Source of the DNA: an uncultured Flavobacteriales bacterium
Lineage (GTDB): Bacteria; Bacteroidota; Bacteroidia; Flavobacteriales_D; Sanyastnellaceae
Assembly: GCA_937897625.1 (NCBI GenBank)
Contig: CALCNZ010000218.1
Span: 1-12,998 of the forward strand
Direction of reading: 5' to 3'
DNA length: 12,998 bases
Shown: piece after piece, positions 7,187 through 12,998 of the stretch
Numbering within the stretch: position 1 is the stretch's first letter
Layout: each line of letters opens with the position of its first letter
Translations under genes and position numbers: made by a program
Notes under the pieces: generated by a model
What the model saw: only the letters and a program-made list of their open reading frames with translations
The model's database searches: none
Told to the model about the DNA's origin: nothing

Positions 7187-8704
7187 CTATGCAGTTCTAG
7201 CGTGCTTTACACTGTAGTAGGTTACGTAGAAATATCCAATCGTCAACATCAAGTGGAAAGGCATCAATCCGAAATCGGTCAAACGTGTGGCTCCATCTTT
7301 CTCAGAGAAACGCAGTACAAAAGGCCAAACCAGTCCACTTGCGAAATACAACAACATAATAAACTCTAAAATTGTTAAAGGTGAAATCTTTGGAGCGCGA
7401 TATTTTTTATCTGTCCATGTCCCTTTTTTACCCGTACTAATCGCAAACTTCGGAGTACGAACGAAGGCAGATTTTTTACCGGTTAATCCTTCAATTACTG
7501 CAACTGCATTGTGTAATGAAAGTCCCATAGACACAGCAAGGAACAATGGGAAGTCAATAACGAAGCGTCCGAATTTCTGGAAGAATGGCATCGGTGGACG
7601 CGACACCCAATAGAAGAATCCTAAGATGAAGAAACTCACCAAGAAGGCAGAGGCTACAGCAAAATAAATTGAATAATCATTCAAATGCTCTCCATGAAAG
7701 GTGTGCCACCCGTCGAAGTAATGCTTAATGAAAAGCATAGGCATACTTAAAATAACTGAGTTCATCAAATGGAAGCTTGCGTGTACCTTGTGTGCAAAGC
7801 CCATGTCTTTTGCGCGGATTACTTTACCTAAATTCTTGCGTGTACATTCTGCAGCACCTTTCGTCCAACGGAATTGTTGCGCTTTCAACGCATTCATTTC
7901 AGCAGGCAATTCAGACGGTGAACCAATTGCAGGAAGGTAAATAAAATTCCAACCAACCAATTGCGCTCTATAACTTAAATCTAAATCTTCTGTAATGGTA
8001 TCACTTTGCCATCCACCAGCATCGTAAATGGCCTCTTTTCTCCAAACACCAGCAGTTCCATTGAAGTTAATGTAGTGATTCGAATAGTTACGTCCAATTT
8101 GCTCAACAGTGAAGTGAGCATCTAAACCGAAAGCTTGCAAACGTGTAAGCAAAGAATAGTCCTCGTTCAAATGCTCCCAACGGGTTTGAACAACAGCAAT
8201 CTTATCTCCTGCATAGAAATAGGGGATAGTCTGACGCAAGAAATCTTTTCTCGGAACGAAGTCTGCATCGAAAATCGCTGTGAATTCCCCCTTTGAAATA
8301 TCTAATCCGTAAGCCAAAGCCCCAGCTTTAAATCCTGTACGGTCTGTTCTTCGAATGTGTTGAATGTCTATCCCAAGTTTCTGTTTCTCGGCAATCAACT
8401 TAGCGGCTATCTCAACTGACTCGTCGTTACCATCGTCTAATACTTGAATTTCTAATCTGTTTCTCGGATAATCGAAATCACATACAGCGTTAATCAAACG
8501 CTCAATAACGTACATCTCATTAAATACGGGAAGTTGAACGGTGACATAAGGCAAATCTTCTTCCGCAATAACGGGCATTTGGCGCTTGCGCTTATTCTTT
8601 TTTACAAATTGAATGGCCAAATTCAATTGAACCAAAGAATAGAAAAAGATAAAGATTAAAAAGAAACCGTAAAGACAAATTGCGGTAAAAGCAAGTGTAT
8701 TCAA
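7187..8704 (-). CDS. Cellulose synthase-like family 2 glycosyltransferase, membrane-bound, TTG start
   Basis: A 505-aa processive-type GT2 enzyme that would polymerise a beta-linked polysaccharide from a nucleotide sugar at the inner membrane. An N-terminal membrane helix (about 6-30) precedes the cytosolic catalytic domain. The domain has Asp90-Asp91 in VLDDGND, DAD (146-148), TED (238-240) and QQFRW (276-280), the full D, DxD, TED, QxxRW set of BcsA-like synthases. About five membrane helices follow (roughly 305-500). There is no PilZ domain for c-di-GMP. The start appears to be TTG at 8704: an in-frame stop at 8717-8719 rules out anything upstream, and the first ATG (codon 43) would remove the N-terminal helix. 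No partner genes (bcsB, export or lipid-carrier genes) lie nearby, so the polymer (glucan, mannan or a glycolipid head group) is unknown. A candidate promoter box lies at 8729-8736. Confidence 0.88.
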   Translation of the reverse strand: MNTLAFTAICLYGFFLIFIFFYSLVQLNLAIQFVKKNKRKRQMPVIAEEDLPYVTVQLPVFNEMYVIERLINAVCDFDYPRNRLEIQVLDDGNDESVEIAAKLIAEKQKLGIDIQHIRRTDRTGFKAGALAYGLDISKGEFTAIFDADFVPRKDFLRQTIPYFYAGDKIAVVQTRWEHLNEDYSLLTRLQAFGLDAHFTVEQIGRNYSNHYINFNGTAGVWRKEAIYDAGGWQSDTITEDLDLSYRAQLVGWNFIYLPAIGSPSELPAEMNALKAQQFRWTKGAAECTRKNLGKVIRAKDMGFAHKVHASFHLMNSVILSMPMLFIKHYFDGWHTFHGEHLNDYSIYFAVASAFLVSFFILGFFYWVSRPPMPFFQKFGRFVIDFPLFLAVSMGLSLHNAVAVIEGLTGKKSAFVRTPKFAISTGKKGTWTDKKYRAPKISPLTILEFIMLLYFASGLVWPFVLRFSEKDGATRLTDFGLMPFHLMLTIGYFYVTYYSVKHARTA

Positions 8705-8728
8705 TGTGTTGAGGGTTTAGTTAGATCG

Positions 8729-8736
8729 CGAAAATA
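8729..8736 (-). promoter_or_regulatory. Candidate -7 box TATTTTCG for the glycosyltransferase
   Basis: On the minus strand TATTTTCG matches TAnnTTTG except for C at the seventh base, the same variation seen before the 95-aa lipoprotein and the SIMPL gene. It ends 24 nt before the TTG start at 8704. No TTG -33 element is visible at the expected spacing. Confidence 0.35.
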
Positions 8737-8763
8737 CGGCGAAAGAGAGATAGGAAAAAAACT

Positions 8764-8781
8764 TTTCTACTGATCTAGAAA
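8764..8781 (-). terminator. Possible weak terminator after the SIMPL gene
   Basis: A 6-bp AT-rich inverted repeat (TTTCTA / TAGAAA, 6-nt loop) begins 10 bp after the SIMPL stop codon. On the minus strand it is followed by AAG and then seven T. The stem is weak, so termination here may be partial and the glycosyltransferase could be co-transcribed. Confidence 0.35.
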
Positions 8782-8791
8782 CAATCAGGTG

Positions 8792-9538
8792 TTAATCAAT
8801 CTCGAAATTTAACTGCATGGTAATCGATGCCGTCTTTCTTCTCGATGAGGTATTGAACGCACCTCCCCATGAATAATCTTCATCGCTGTTCTGTCCAACA
8901 ATTTGAAAAATTCCCATTTCGGCACTTTGAAGGTTTCCTAAATCACCACCCGAAGACTGAGCAATTTTTTCAGCACGCAAGCGGGCGTCTGAAGTAGCTT
9001 CCGATACCATTTCAATTTTTAACTCTGCAAGTTTGGTATAGTAGAACTCAGGACTTTCAGAGTAGAATTCAACACCAGAAGCAATAAGCTCGGTAACTTC
9101 ACGCGAAATTTGTTCCACTTTAGAAACCTCCGATGATTCAATGGTTACCATTTGCGAAAGACTATATCCTGTCAAAACAGAACCTACAATGTCACCTTCA
9201 GAATTGCGAATGTCGTCGTAGTTCTTGTTAATTTCCATAGCGGAGAAAACAATTTCATTTTCAAGAATTCCTTTTCCCACGAGGTAGTTTTTTATTGTGT
9301 TTCGATCAGCTTCCAAAGCTGCAGAGGCAGCAGCAAGATCATTGCTTGTTTTCGAAAAGGATCCGCGCCAAACAATCAAATCAGAATCGAAATTTCGACT
9401 TCCCATTCCTGTTACATGAATAACATTGTCTTTACCGTTTCTGTCTCGGTATCCTTTCATGAAGACGTAAGCAGAGAGAATAACGCAAACGCCTACAGCA
9501 AGAGAGGCGAATACACGCGCATTAAAAATATTTTTCAT
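8792..9538 (-). CDS. SIMPL domain-containing protein (DUF541, YggE-like), membrane-anchored
   Basis: A 248-aa protein with an uncleaved-looking N-terminal membrane anchor (about 8-26; VFASLAVGVCVILSAYVFM) and a periplasmic SIMPL domain filling the rest. Typical family features are the opening VTGMGSRNFDSDLIVWRGSF, the helix with NTIKNYLVGKGI, GYSLSQMVTI, the SPEFYYTKLAELKIEM stretch, and the ATSDARLRAEKIAQSSGG helix before the final strand ITMQLNFE. Family members such as E. coli YggE are linked to oxidative-stress tolerance, but no biochemical activity is firmly known. I chose the ATG at 9538: a TACCTTCG promoter box ends 4 nt before it, and an ORF start at 9595 would run through the terminator hairpin of the upstream operon. 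The gene looks monocistronic or weakly linked to the glycosyltransferase downstream. Confidence 0.87.
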   Translation of the reverse strand: MKNIFNARVFASLAVGVCVILSAYVFMKGYRDRNGKDNVIHVTGMGSRNFDSDLIVWRGSFSKTSNDLAAASAALEADRNTIKNYLVGKGILENEIVFSAMEINKNYDDIRNSEGDIVGSVLTGYSLSQMVTIESSEVSKVEQISREVTELIASGVEFYSESPEFYYTKLAELKIEMVSEATSDARLRAEKIAQSSGGDLGNLQSAEMGIFQIVGQNSDEDYSWGGAFNTSSRRKTASITMQLNFEID

Positions 9539-9542
9539 AGTT

Positions 9543-9550
9543 CGAAGGTA
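9543..9550 (-). promoter_or_regulatory. Candidate -7 box TACCTTCG for the SIMPL gene
   Basis: On the minus strand TACCTTCG (one mismatch to TAnnTTTG) ends 4 nt before the ATG at 9538 and begins 2 nt after the T-run of the upstream terminator. Any -33 contact would fall inside that hairpin. A transcript from here would be leaderless or nearly so. Confidence 0.4.
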
Positions 9551-9552
9551 GA

Positions 9553-9585
9553 CAAAAAAAAGAGGTGAATTTGACTTCACCTCTT
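9553..9585 (-). terminator. Rho-independent terminator of the susC-susD operon
   Basis: A 10-bp perfect stem (AAGAGGTGAA / TTCACCTCTT, arms 9560-9569 and 9576-9585) with a 6-nt loop is followed on the minus strand by TTTTTTTG. It begins 22 bp after the stop at 9608 and ends 14 bp before the ATG of the SIMPL gene. Confidence 0.88.
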
Positions 9586-9607
9586 GAATATTCAAATTGA
9601 AAAAAAA

Positions 9608-10435
9608 CTATTGACAGTTCAAAGGATAATAATATTGGTAGGGTGGAGGGTTTGGTGTATACCCGGGCTTCACAATGTAAAATCCTATTTTCGTAATGGT
9701 AGATCCTGCCGGAATTGGCATAAAGTCTTCCGGGATAAATGTTTTTCTGAATTTCCCTGGAGAAATCTCATTCATTTTTAAAGACGGAGTTGAAGTAACA
9801 TTTGCAAGTGGAGCTACATCAAAGAATGTAAAAGTTCCTGTGAACGCACGAAGGAAAATGTAACACTCATCAGTTCCAAGGTTTTGCAAATTCACATCAG
9901 CTTCTTGCGTATTGTCATAGGTTATACTAAAATAGTCATCTTGCTTTGCGGCTTCGGGAAAGAAACAAATGCGATCTGCGCACAATGCAGGTACAATGTC
10001 AACGTGCAAATCTTCCGTTTTTGCCTCACCAACGCCTTCAGATCCGAATTCATTTCCATTCTTCAATTTTGCCAAACAAGAAATTCCATTTTGAAACAAC
10101 TGAAGCGGTGTACAAGCATAATACGTTGTTGGGACCATGGTCATCTTATACAATAAACCACTAACATGGGTCAAAAGCATACAGTTGTTGGAATTTCCCC
10201 AATCACCGTTTCCGCAAGAAGGTCCTGCCGGTTGCCAAGTCCACATATAAACAGAGTCAGCGACTTCCGGATGGTTTCCCAACAAGGTTTTTAATCCGCC
10301 AGTTGTTTGTGCAACATCAATGTACAAATCCATCGTTGCATTTGCATTGGTCGGAGAAGGGAAAACGAAAGCTGCCTGTGAATAACCCACAATTGAAATT
10401 GCGAATGCAGCTAGAGTAAATAATATTTTTTTCAT
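9608..10435 (-). CDS. Secreted cysteine-rich protein with two similar modules, last gene of the susCD operon
   Basis: A 275-aa exported protein. MKKILFTLAAFAISIVGYSQ is a signal peptide with likely cleavage near residue 20; there is no lipobox and no T9SS sorting domain, so it is periplasmic or released. The mature chain seems to hold two related beta-rich modules (about 30-129 and 158-270). Each has a DxxQ-type entry strand (YIDVAQTTGG and TYDNTQEADV), a VYMWTW or YIFLRAF strand, and a closing GLLYKMTMVP...AKLKNGNEF or GKFRKTFIP...YIVKPGY block. That layout resembles carbohydrate-binding or E-set domains of SusE/SusF type, but I cannot assign a family. Eight cysteines (74, 85, 108, 120, 142, 147, 181, 274) suggest disulfides. 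The ATG lies 2 bp after the stop of the preceding lipoprotein gene, so the two are probably translationally coupled. Ligand binding for SusCD is inferred from the operon. Confidence 0.75.
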   Translation of the reverse strand: MKKILFTLAAFAISIVGYSQAAFVFPSPTNANATMDLYIDVAQTTGGLKTLLGNHPEVADSVYMWTWQPAGPSCGNGDWGNSNNCMLLTHVSGLLYKMTMVPTTYYACTPLQLFQNGISCLAKLKNGNEFGSEGVGEAKTEDLHVDIVPALCADRICFFPEAAKQDDYFSITYDNTQEADVNLQNLGTDECYIFLRAFTGTFTFFDVAPLANVTSTPSLKMNEISPGKFRKTFIPEDFMPIPAGSTITKIGFYIVKPGYTPNPPPYQYYYPLNCQ

Positions 10436-10437
10436 GA

Positions 10438-10923
10438 TTAGATACGTTGGAAGTTAAACTTATAAATCACATTTTTGAATCCGTCAGAACAAACGCGATG
10501 GTATTGCAAGCCCATGTTCGTGGTAGTAGGAAGTACCATGTTACCGAGGAACAAATCTAGCGTGTCGCTCGCATTCATAAGTGTAATAATCGAAGGAGCC
10601 AAATTGTCGTCCACTTCCCAAGTACCGTTTGTTCCGAAGAAGTTTTTTCCTTCAGTAATTGTTACAGTGTATGTTTTGGTTGGCACGTCCAATGTAATGC
10701 GCATGGGTTCTACACCAGAAACCAAATAGAATTCGCTTAAATCGCGTTCTTCTAAAACAGGATTGTTCGGATCCTTTTGAATGAAAGAAGTTAGTTCCCA
10801 TGTTCCCCCCATTCCTTGAAGTTTATCTGATTGTGCACCCAACTCTCCGGTAATCTCGGGCTTGCATCCGGCGAAGACACCAATTGCAAGGGCTATCATG
10901 AAAAATATTTTTATCGATTTCAT
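10438..10923 (-). CDS. DUF5004-like lipoprotein of the susCD operon
   Basis: A 161-aa lipoprotein. The signal peptide ends in the lipobox FAGC, with lipidation at Cys20. The mature protein has a short linker and then a small beta barrel of lipocalin-like type, marked by GGTWELTSF (residues 39-47) and a second NGTWEVDDN (99-107), and ends in the strand VIYKFNFQRI. This pattern fits DUF5004-type lipoproteins, which are often found beside SusD genes; the family assignment is from memory of the pattern. It lies 52 bp downstream of susD with no convincing terminator between, and 2 bp upstream of the next gene, so it is part of the operon. A role as an accessory surface or periplasmic ligand-binding protein is inferred from position. 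Confidence 0.75.
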   Translation of the reverse strand: MKSIKIFFMIALAIGVFAGCKPEITGELGAQSDKLQGMGGTWELTSFIQKDPNNPVLEERDLSEFYLVSGVEPMRITLDVPTKTYTVTITEGKNFFGTNGTWEVDDNLAPSIITLMNASDTLDLFLGNMVLPTTTNMGLQYHRVCSDGFKNVIYKFNFQRI

Positions 10924-10975
10924 ATCTTATTATTTAATATTCGTTTAAATACGGGCGAAATATTTTTCGTCCTTG

Positions 10976-12358
10976 TTAGTTGCATCCTCCTTCCGGATTC
11001 CCAACAAATAATGCCGAGGTGAATTCACTGTTCGGAAATTGAAGAGCCATGCCCGGACAGTTCCATGGAGCATTTCGCACGTAAATGCTTTCGCCTTTTC
11101 CACCGATTCTTTTCAATTGGTTAATCCATTTTCCTTCACCCATAGTTTCAATGCGATATTCTCTGCGCGCTGCTGCTATGACTTCTGAAGGGGTTGATCC
11201 TGCAGATAAATCATTCAAGCCAACTCCGAAAGCTCTGTCGCGAACATCGTTTATATCGTTTATCGCAACAGACATATCTCCACCCATTTCACCAATACAT
11301 TCTGCACGAATGAGTTTCAATTCAGTTAAATAGATAATTGGAATGTTGAAGAACACCTTGTTTTCAAATCTGCGGTTTTTGTATTTTCCACTGCTAGACT
11401 GCATCCACATCAAGCGGTCGTCTGCGCTATTCAAATTCGTAAATTGATAAAGTTCATTTGAAAACATTAAGTTTGGAGGAAGAACGCCACCTGCGTTGTA
11501 GTTTCCAATGAAGTTGTCTGTACGTTGGTCAACATGGTCAGCACCTGGATTGGAACTCACGATTCCAAAAACAGTTTCTGGATTCAAAGCAGGAGTTACT
11601 GGGAAACGATCCAAGGTATCACTCATGGTATAGAGTCCTGAATTAATTACCAATGAAGCGTATTGTTCAGCATTAGTGAAGTTGTTCATTTGGAAATAAA
11701 CCATGGCTAGTAAACCTGCAGCTGCATTTTTTGTGGCGTAATTTCCATTTGATTCTGGAAGGTTAGCATAAGCATATTCCAAGTCTTCAATAATGAAGGC
11801 ATAAGATTCAGCAACAGTGCTTCGAGCAAGAGGTGTGTTATTTGCTTCTCTTCTTAATATAATTCCTAAATGAGAATTATCTGTTGTGTATCCATACGGC
11901 TGCGCCCAAATTTTCACAACGTTGAAATGGCAAAATGCACGTATGAATCGAGCTTCCGCTTCCATTCTGCTTCGATCTGAATCTGACAAGCCATCAATTA
12001 GATCGAAATTTTTCATCAATGAATTGCAACGGTATATCGCATAATAGAAATCTCCATATGTTCCATTTGTTGTAGGAGTGAAGAAATTTGTTTCGCGGTT
12101 GTATACAGCATTAAAATCTAGGCCATTTGGTTCAGCCACGTTGTCGCTCATTAATTCACAAATGTTCTGGTATTTCCCATCGAACAAATTTCCAATAACG
12201 TCGTAACAGCTGTTCAGCAAGCGCTGTGCGTCATCTGGAGTTTTTAATGCATCAGCAGCCAGAATAGCACCTTCCGGAGGGTATTCCAACATTTTCTCAC
12301 AAGATGCAATTCCAAGAGCTAATCCAATAGCTAAAATGAAGTAAGATATCTTTTTCAT
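10976..12358 (-). CDS. RagB/SusD family nutrient-uptake outer membrane lipoprotein
   Basis: A 460-aa SusD-type lipoprotein that caps the SusC transporter at the cell surface and captures the ligand. The signal peptide ends in IASC (Cys20). The mature start EKMLEYPPEGAIL and the following DALKTPDDAQRLLNSCYDVIG helix are typical. The TPR-like helical core includes DFYYAIYRCNSLMKNFD, EAEARFIRAFCHFNVVKIW (the family's signature R-A-F helix), NAAAGLLAMVYFQMNNF and the C-terminal LTELKLIRAECIGEMGG, AINDINDVRDRAFG and AARREYRIETMGEGKWINQL. Length is at the short end for the family. The gene follows susC by 11 bp, the standard arrangement. The ligand may be a glycan, but some SusD-type proteins (RagB) bind peptides, and no enzyme gene nearby settles it. 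Confidence 0.93.
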   Translation of the reverse strand: MKKISYFILAIGLALGIASCEKMLEYPPEGAILAADALKTPDDAQRLLNSCYDVIGNLFDGKYQNICELMSDNVAEPNGLDFNAVYNRETNFFTPTTNGTYGDFYYAIYRCNSLMKNFDLIDGLSDSDRSRMEAEARFIRAFCHFNVVKIWAQPYGYTTDNSHLGIILRREANNTPLARSTVAESYAFIIEDLEYAYANLPESNGNYATKNAAAGLLAMVYFQMNNFTNAEQYASLVINSGLYTMSDTLDRFPVTPALNPETVFGIVSSNPGADHVDQRTDNFIGNYNAGGVLPPNLMFSNELYQFTNLNSADDRLMWMQSSSGKYKNRRFENKVFFNIPIIYLTELKLIRAECIGEMGGDMSVAINDINDVRDRAFGVGLNDLSAGSTPSEVIAAARREYRIETMGEGKWINQLKRIGGKGESIYVRNAPWNCPGMALQFPNSEFTSALFVGNPEGGCN

Positions 12359-12369
12359 GTTCGTTCGAA

Positions 12370-12998
12370 TTAGAAGTTAGCGTTTAAGCGAATATTGAAA
12401 CTACGCTCTTGCATAGGCGTTAAGTAAGTCACGTTAGGACTTAAGTTTCTGTCTTGCGCGTTTTCAAAGTCACGAACTACTTCCGGATCTAATCCAGGGA
12501 AGTTCGTAATGGTGAACAAATTGGTAACGCTTACACCAATGTTCAATCCTGTCATTTTCATTCTCTTGGTAACCTCGTTCGGGAAAGTGTAGTTTAATGC
12601 TAAATTTCTTAAACGCATATAACTTGCTTTGTACATGAAGAGTGAGGTATTCCACCATGGGAAACCATCGGGCAAACCATAGGTGGTCTCGTCTAATGTT
12701 AATCTTCCGAAAGTTGACTGGTCACCTGGAGCAGTCCAACGGTCTAAAATTTCCTGACGCATGTTCCAACTGGAAACAACACCCAATTGACGTTTCGCAC
12801 TTGAATCGAAGATACGAGCACCAAGACTGTAAGTAAATAAAGCCGATAAGCTGAAGTTTTTCCAACCGAAAGTTTGGGTTAAGCCACCCATCATTTTAGG
12901 TAATCCATTTCCAACATAGTTACGAATACTGTTGTCGTAATCTGTTGTGAAGTTTCCTTGTGGAGTGCGGTAAACAGGAAGTCCAGATTGCGCATCAA
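12370..12998 (-). CDS. SusC/RagA family TonB-linked outer membrane transporter (C-terminal part; 5' end outside window)
   Basis: The last ~208 residues of a SusC-type TonB-dependent transporter. The frame is open to the window edge (DAQSGLPVYRTPQGNF...), so the plug, TonB box and most of the barrel are outside. Visible family signs are YVGNGLPKMMGGLTQTFGWKNFSLSALFTY, a short extracellular segment with RWTAPGDQSTFGR, SYMRLRNLALNYTFP, the near-universal GLNIGVSVTNLFTITNFPGLDPEV block, and the last strand ending MQERSFNIRLNANF with a terminal Phe for BAM insertion. It lies 11 bp upstream of susD. Together they form the uptake complex of the operon. Its ATG at 12894 is internal. Confidence 0.93.
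   Translation of the reverse strand, partial: DAQSGLPVYRTPQGNFTTDYDNSIRNYVGNGLPKMMGGLTQTFGWKNFSLSALFTYSLGARIFDSSAKRQLGVVSSWNMRQEILDRWTAPGDQSTFGRLTLDETTYGLPDGFPWWNTSLFMYKASYMRLRNLALNYTFPNEVTKRMKMTGLNIGVSVTNLFTITNFPGLDPEVVRDFENAQDRNLSPNVTYLTPMQERSFNIRLNANF

Noticed and set aside
9539..9595. Longer start of the SIMPL gene at 9595
   Set aside because: It would translate through the hairpin terminator of the upstream operon and put 19 extra residues before a normal membrane anchor.
10953..10972. Imperfect hairpin between susD and the DUF5004-like gene
   Set aside because: On the coding (minus) strand the stem has an A-C mismatch and no T-run follows, so it does not read as a terminator.
1..12998. 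tRNA, rRNA, CRISPR arrays, insertion sequences, phage or toxin-antitoxin genes
   Set aside because: None of the expected structures, repeats or protein motifs was seen on either strand.

Overview
The window looks like chromosomal DNA of a Bacteroidota bacterium, most likely Flavobacteriales or a close relative. The evidence is a SusC/SusD pair, a type IX secretion (T9SS) type A sorting domain, many short lipoproteins with an [AG]SC or AGC lipobox, the absence of Shine-Dalgarno sequences, and promoter boxes of the Bacteroidota type TAnnTTTG. The genus cannot be fixed from the sequence.

Left part (1-5100), housekeeping and envelope genes: the 3' part of a THUMP-domain rRNA methyltransferase (+) runs tail to tail into a glycerolipid-type acyltransferase (-), with 56 bp of overlap. 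The acyltransferase is divergent from a ~303-aa lipoprotein (+); the 79-bp gap holds two mirrored TACTTTTG boxes, each 4-5 nt from its ATG. The lipoprotein converges on a 95-aa lipoprotein (-) across a bidirectional terminator. A GlcD/DLD-type FAD-linked 2-hydroxyacid dehydrogenase (+) follows and ends 6 bp from the next convergent gene.

Middle part (5107-9538), three minus-strand single genes: a secreted choice-of-anchor B (LVIVD-repeat) protein with a T9SS sorting domain, a processive cellulose-synthase-like GT2 glycosyltransferase that appears to start at TTG, and a SIMPL (DUF541) membrane-anchored protein. Strong terminators separate the choice-of-anchor gene from the glycosyltransferase, and the SIMPL gene from the operon upstream. 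A weak terminator may lie between SIMPL and the glycosyltransferase.

Right part (9553-12998), one minus-strand operon: susC (only the C-terminal end is in the window), susD, a DUF5004-like lipoprotein and a cysteine-rich secreted protein with two similar halves, closed by a hairpin terminator. SusC/SusD would import a ligand across the outer membrane, and the two small exported proteins probably help bind it. No carbohydrate-active enzyme or regulator is visible here, so the substrate is unknown.

No tRNA, rRNA, CRISPR, insertion sequence or phage gene was seen. There is no gene-free stretch above 300 bp; the longest is 3539-3711. No clearly new multi-gene system was found. The most interesting points are the probable leaderless promoters, a promoter fused to a terminator, and the enzyme-free SusCD operon with its duplicated partner protein.
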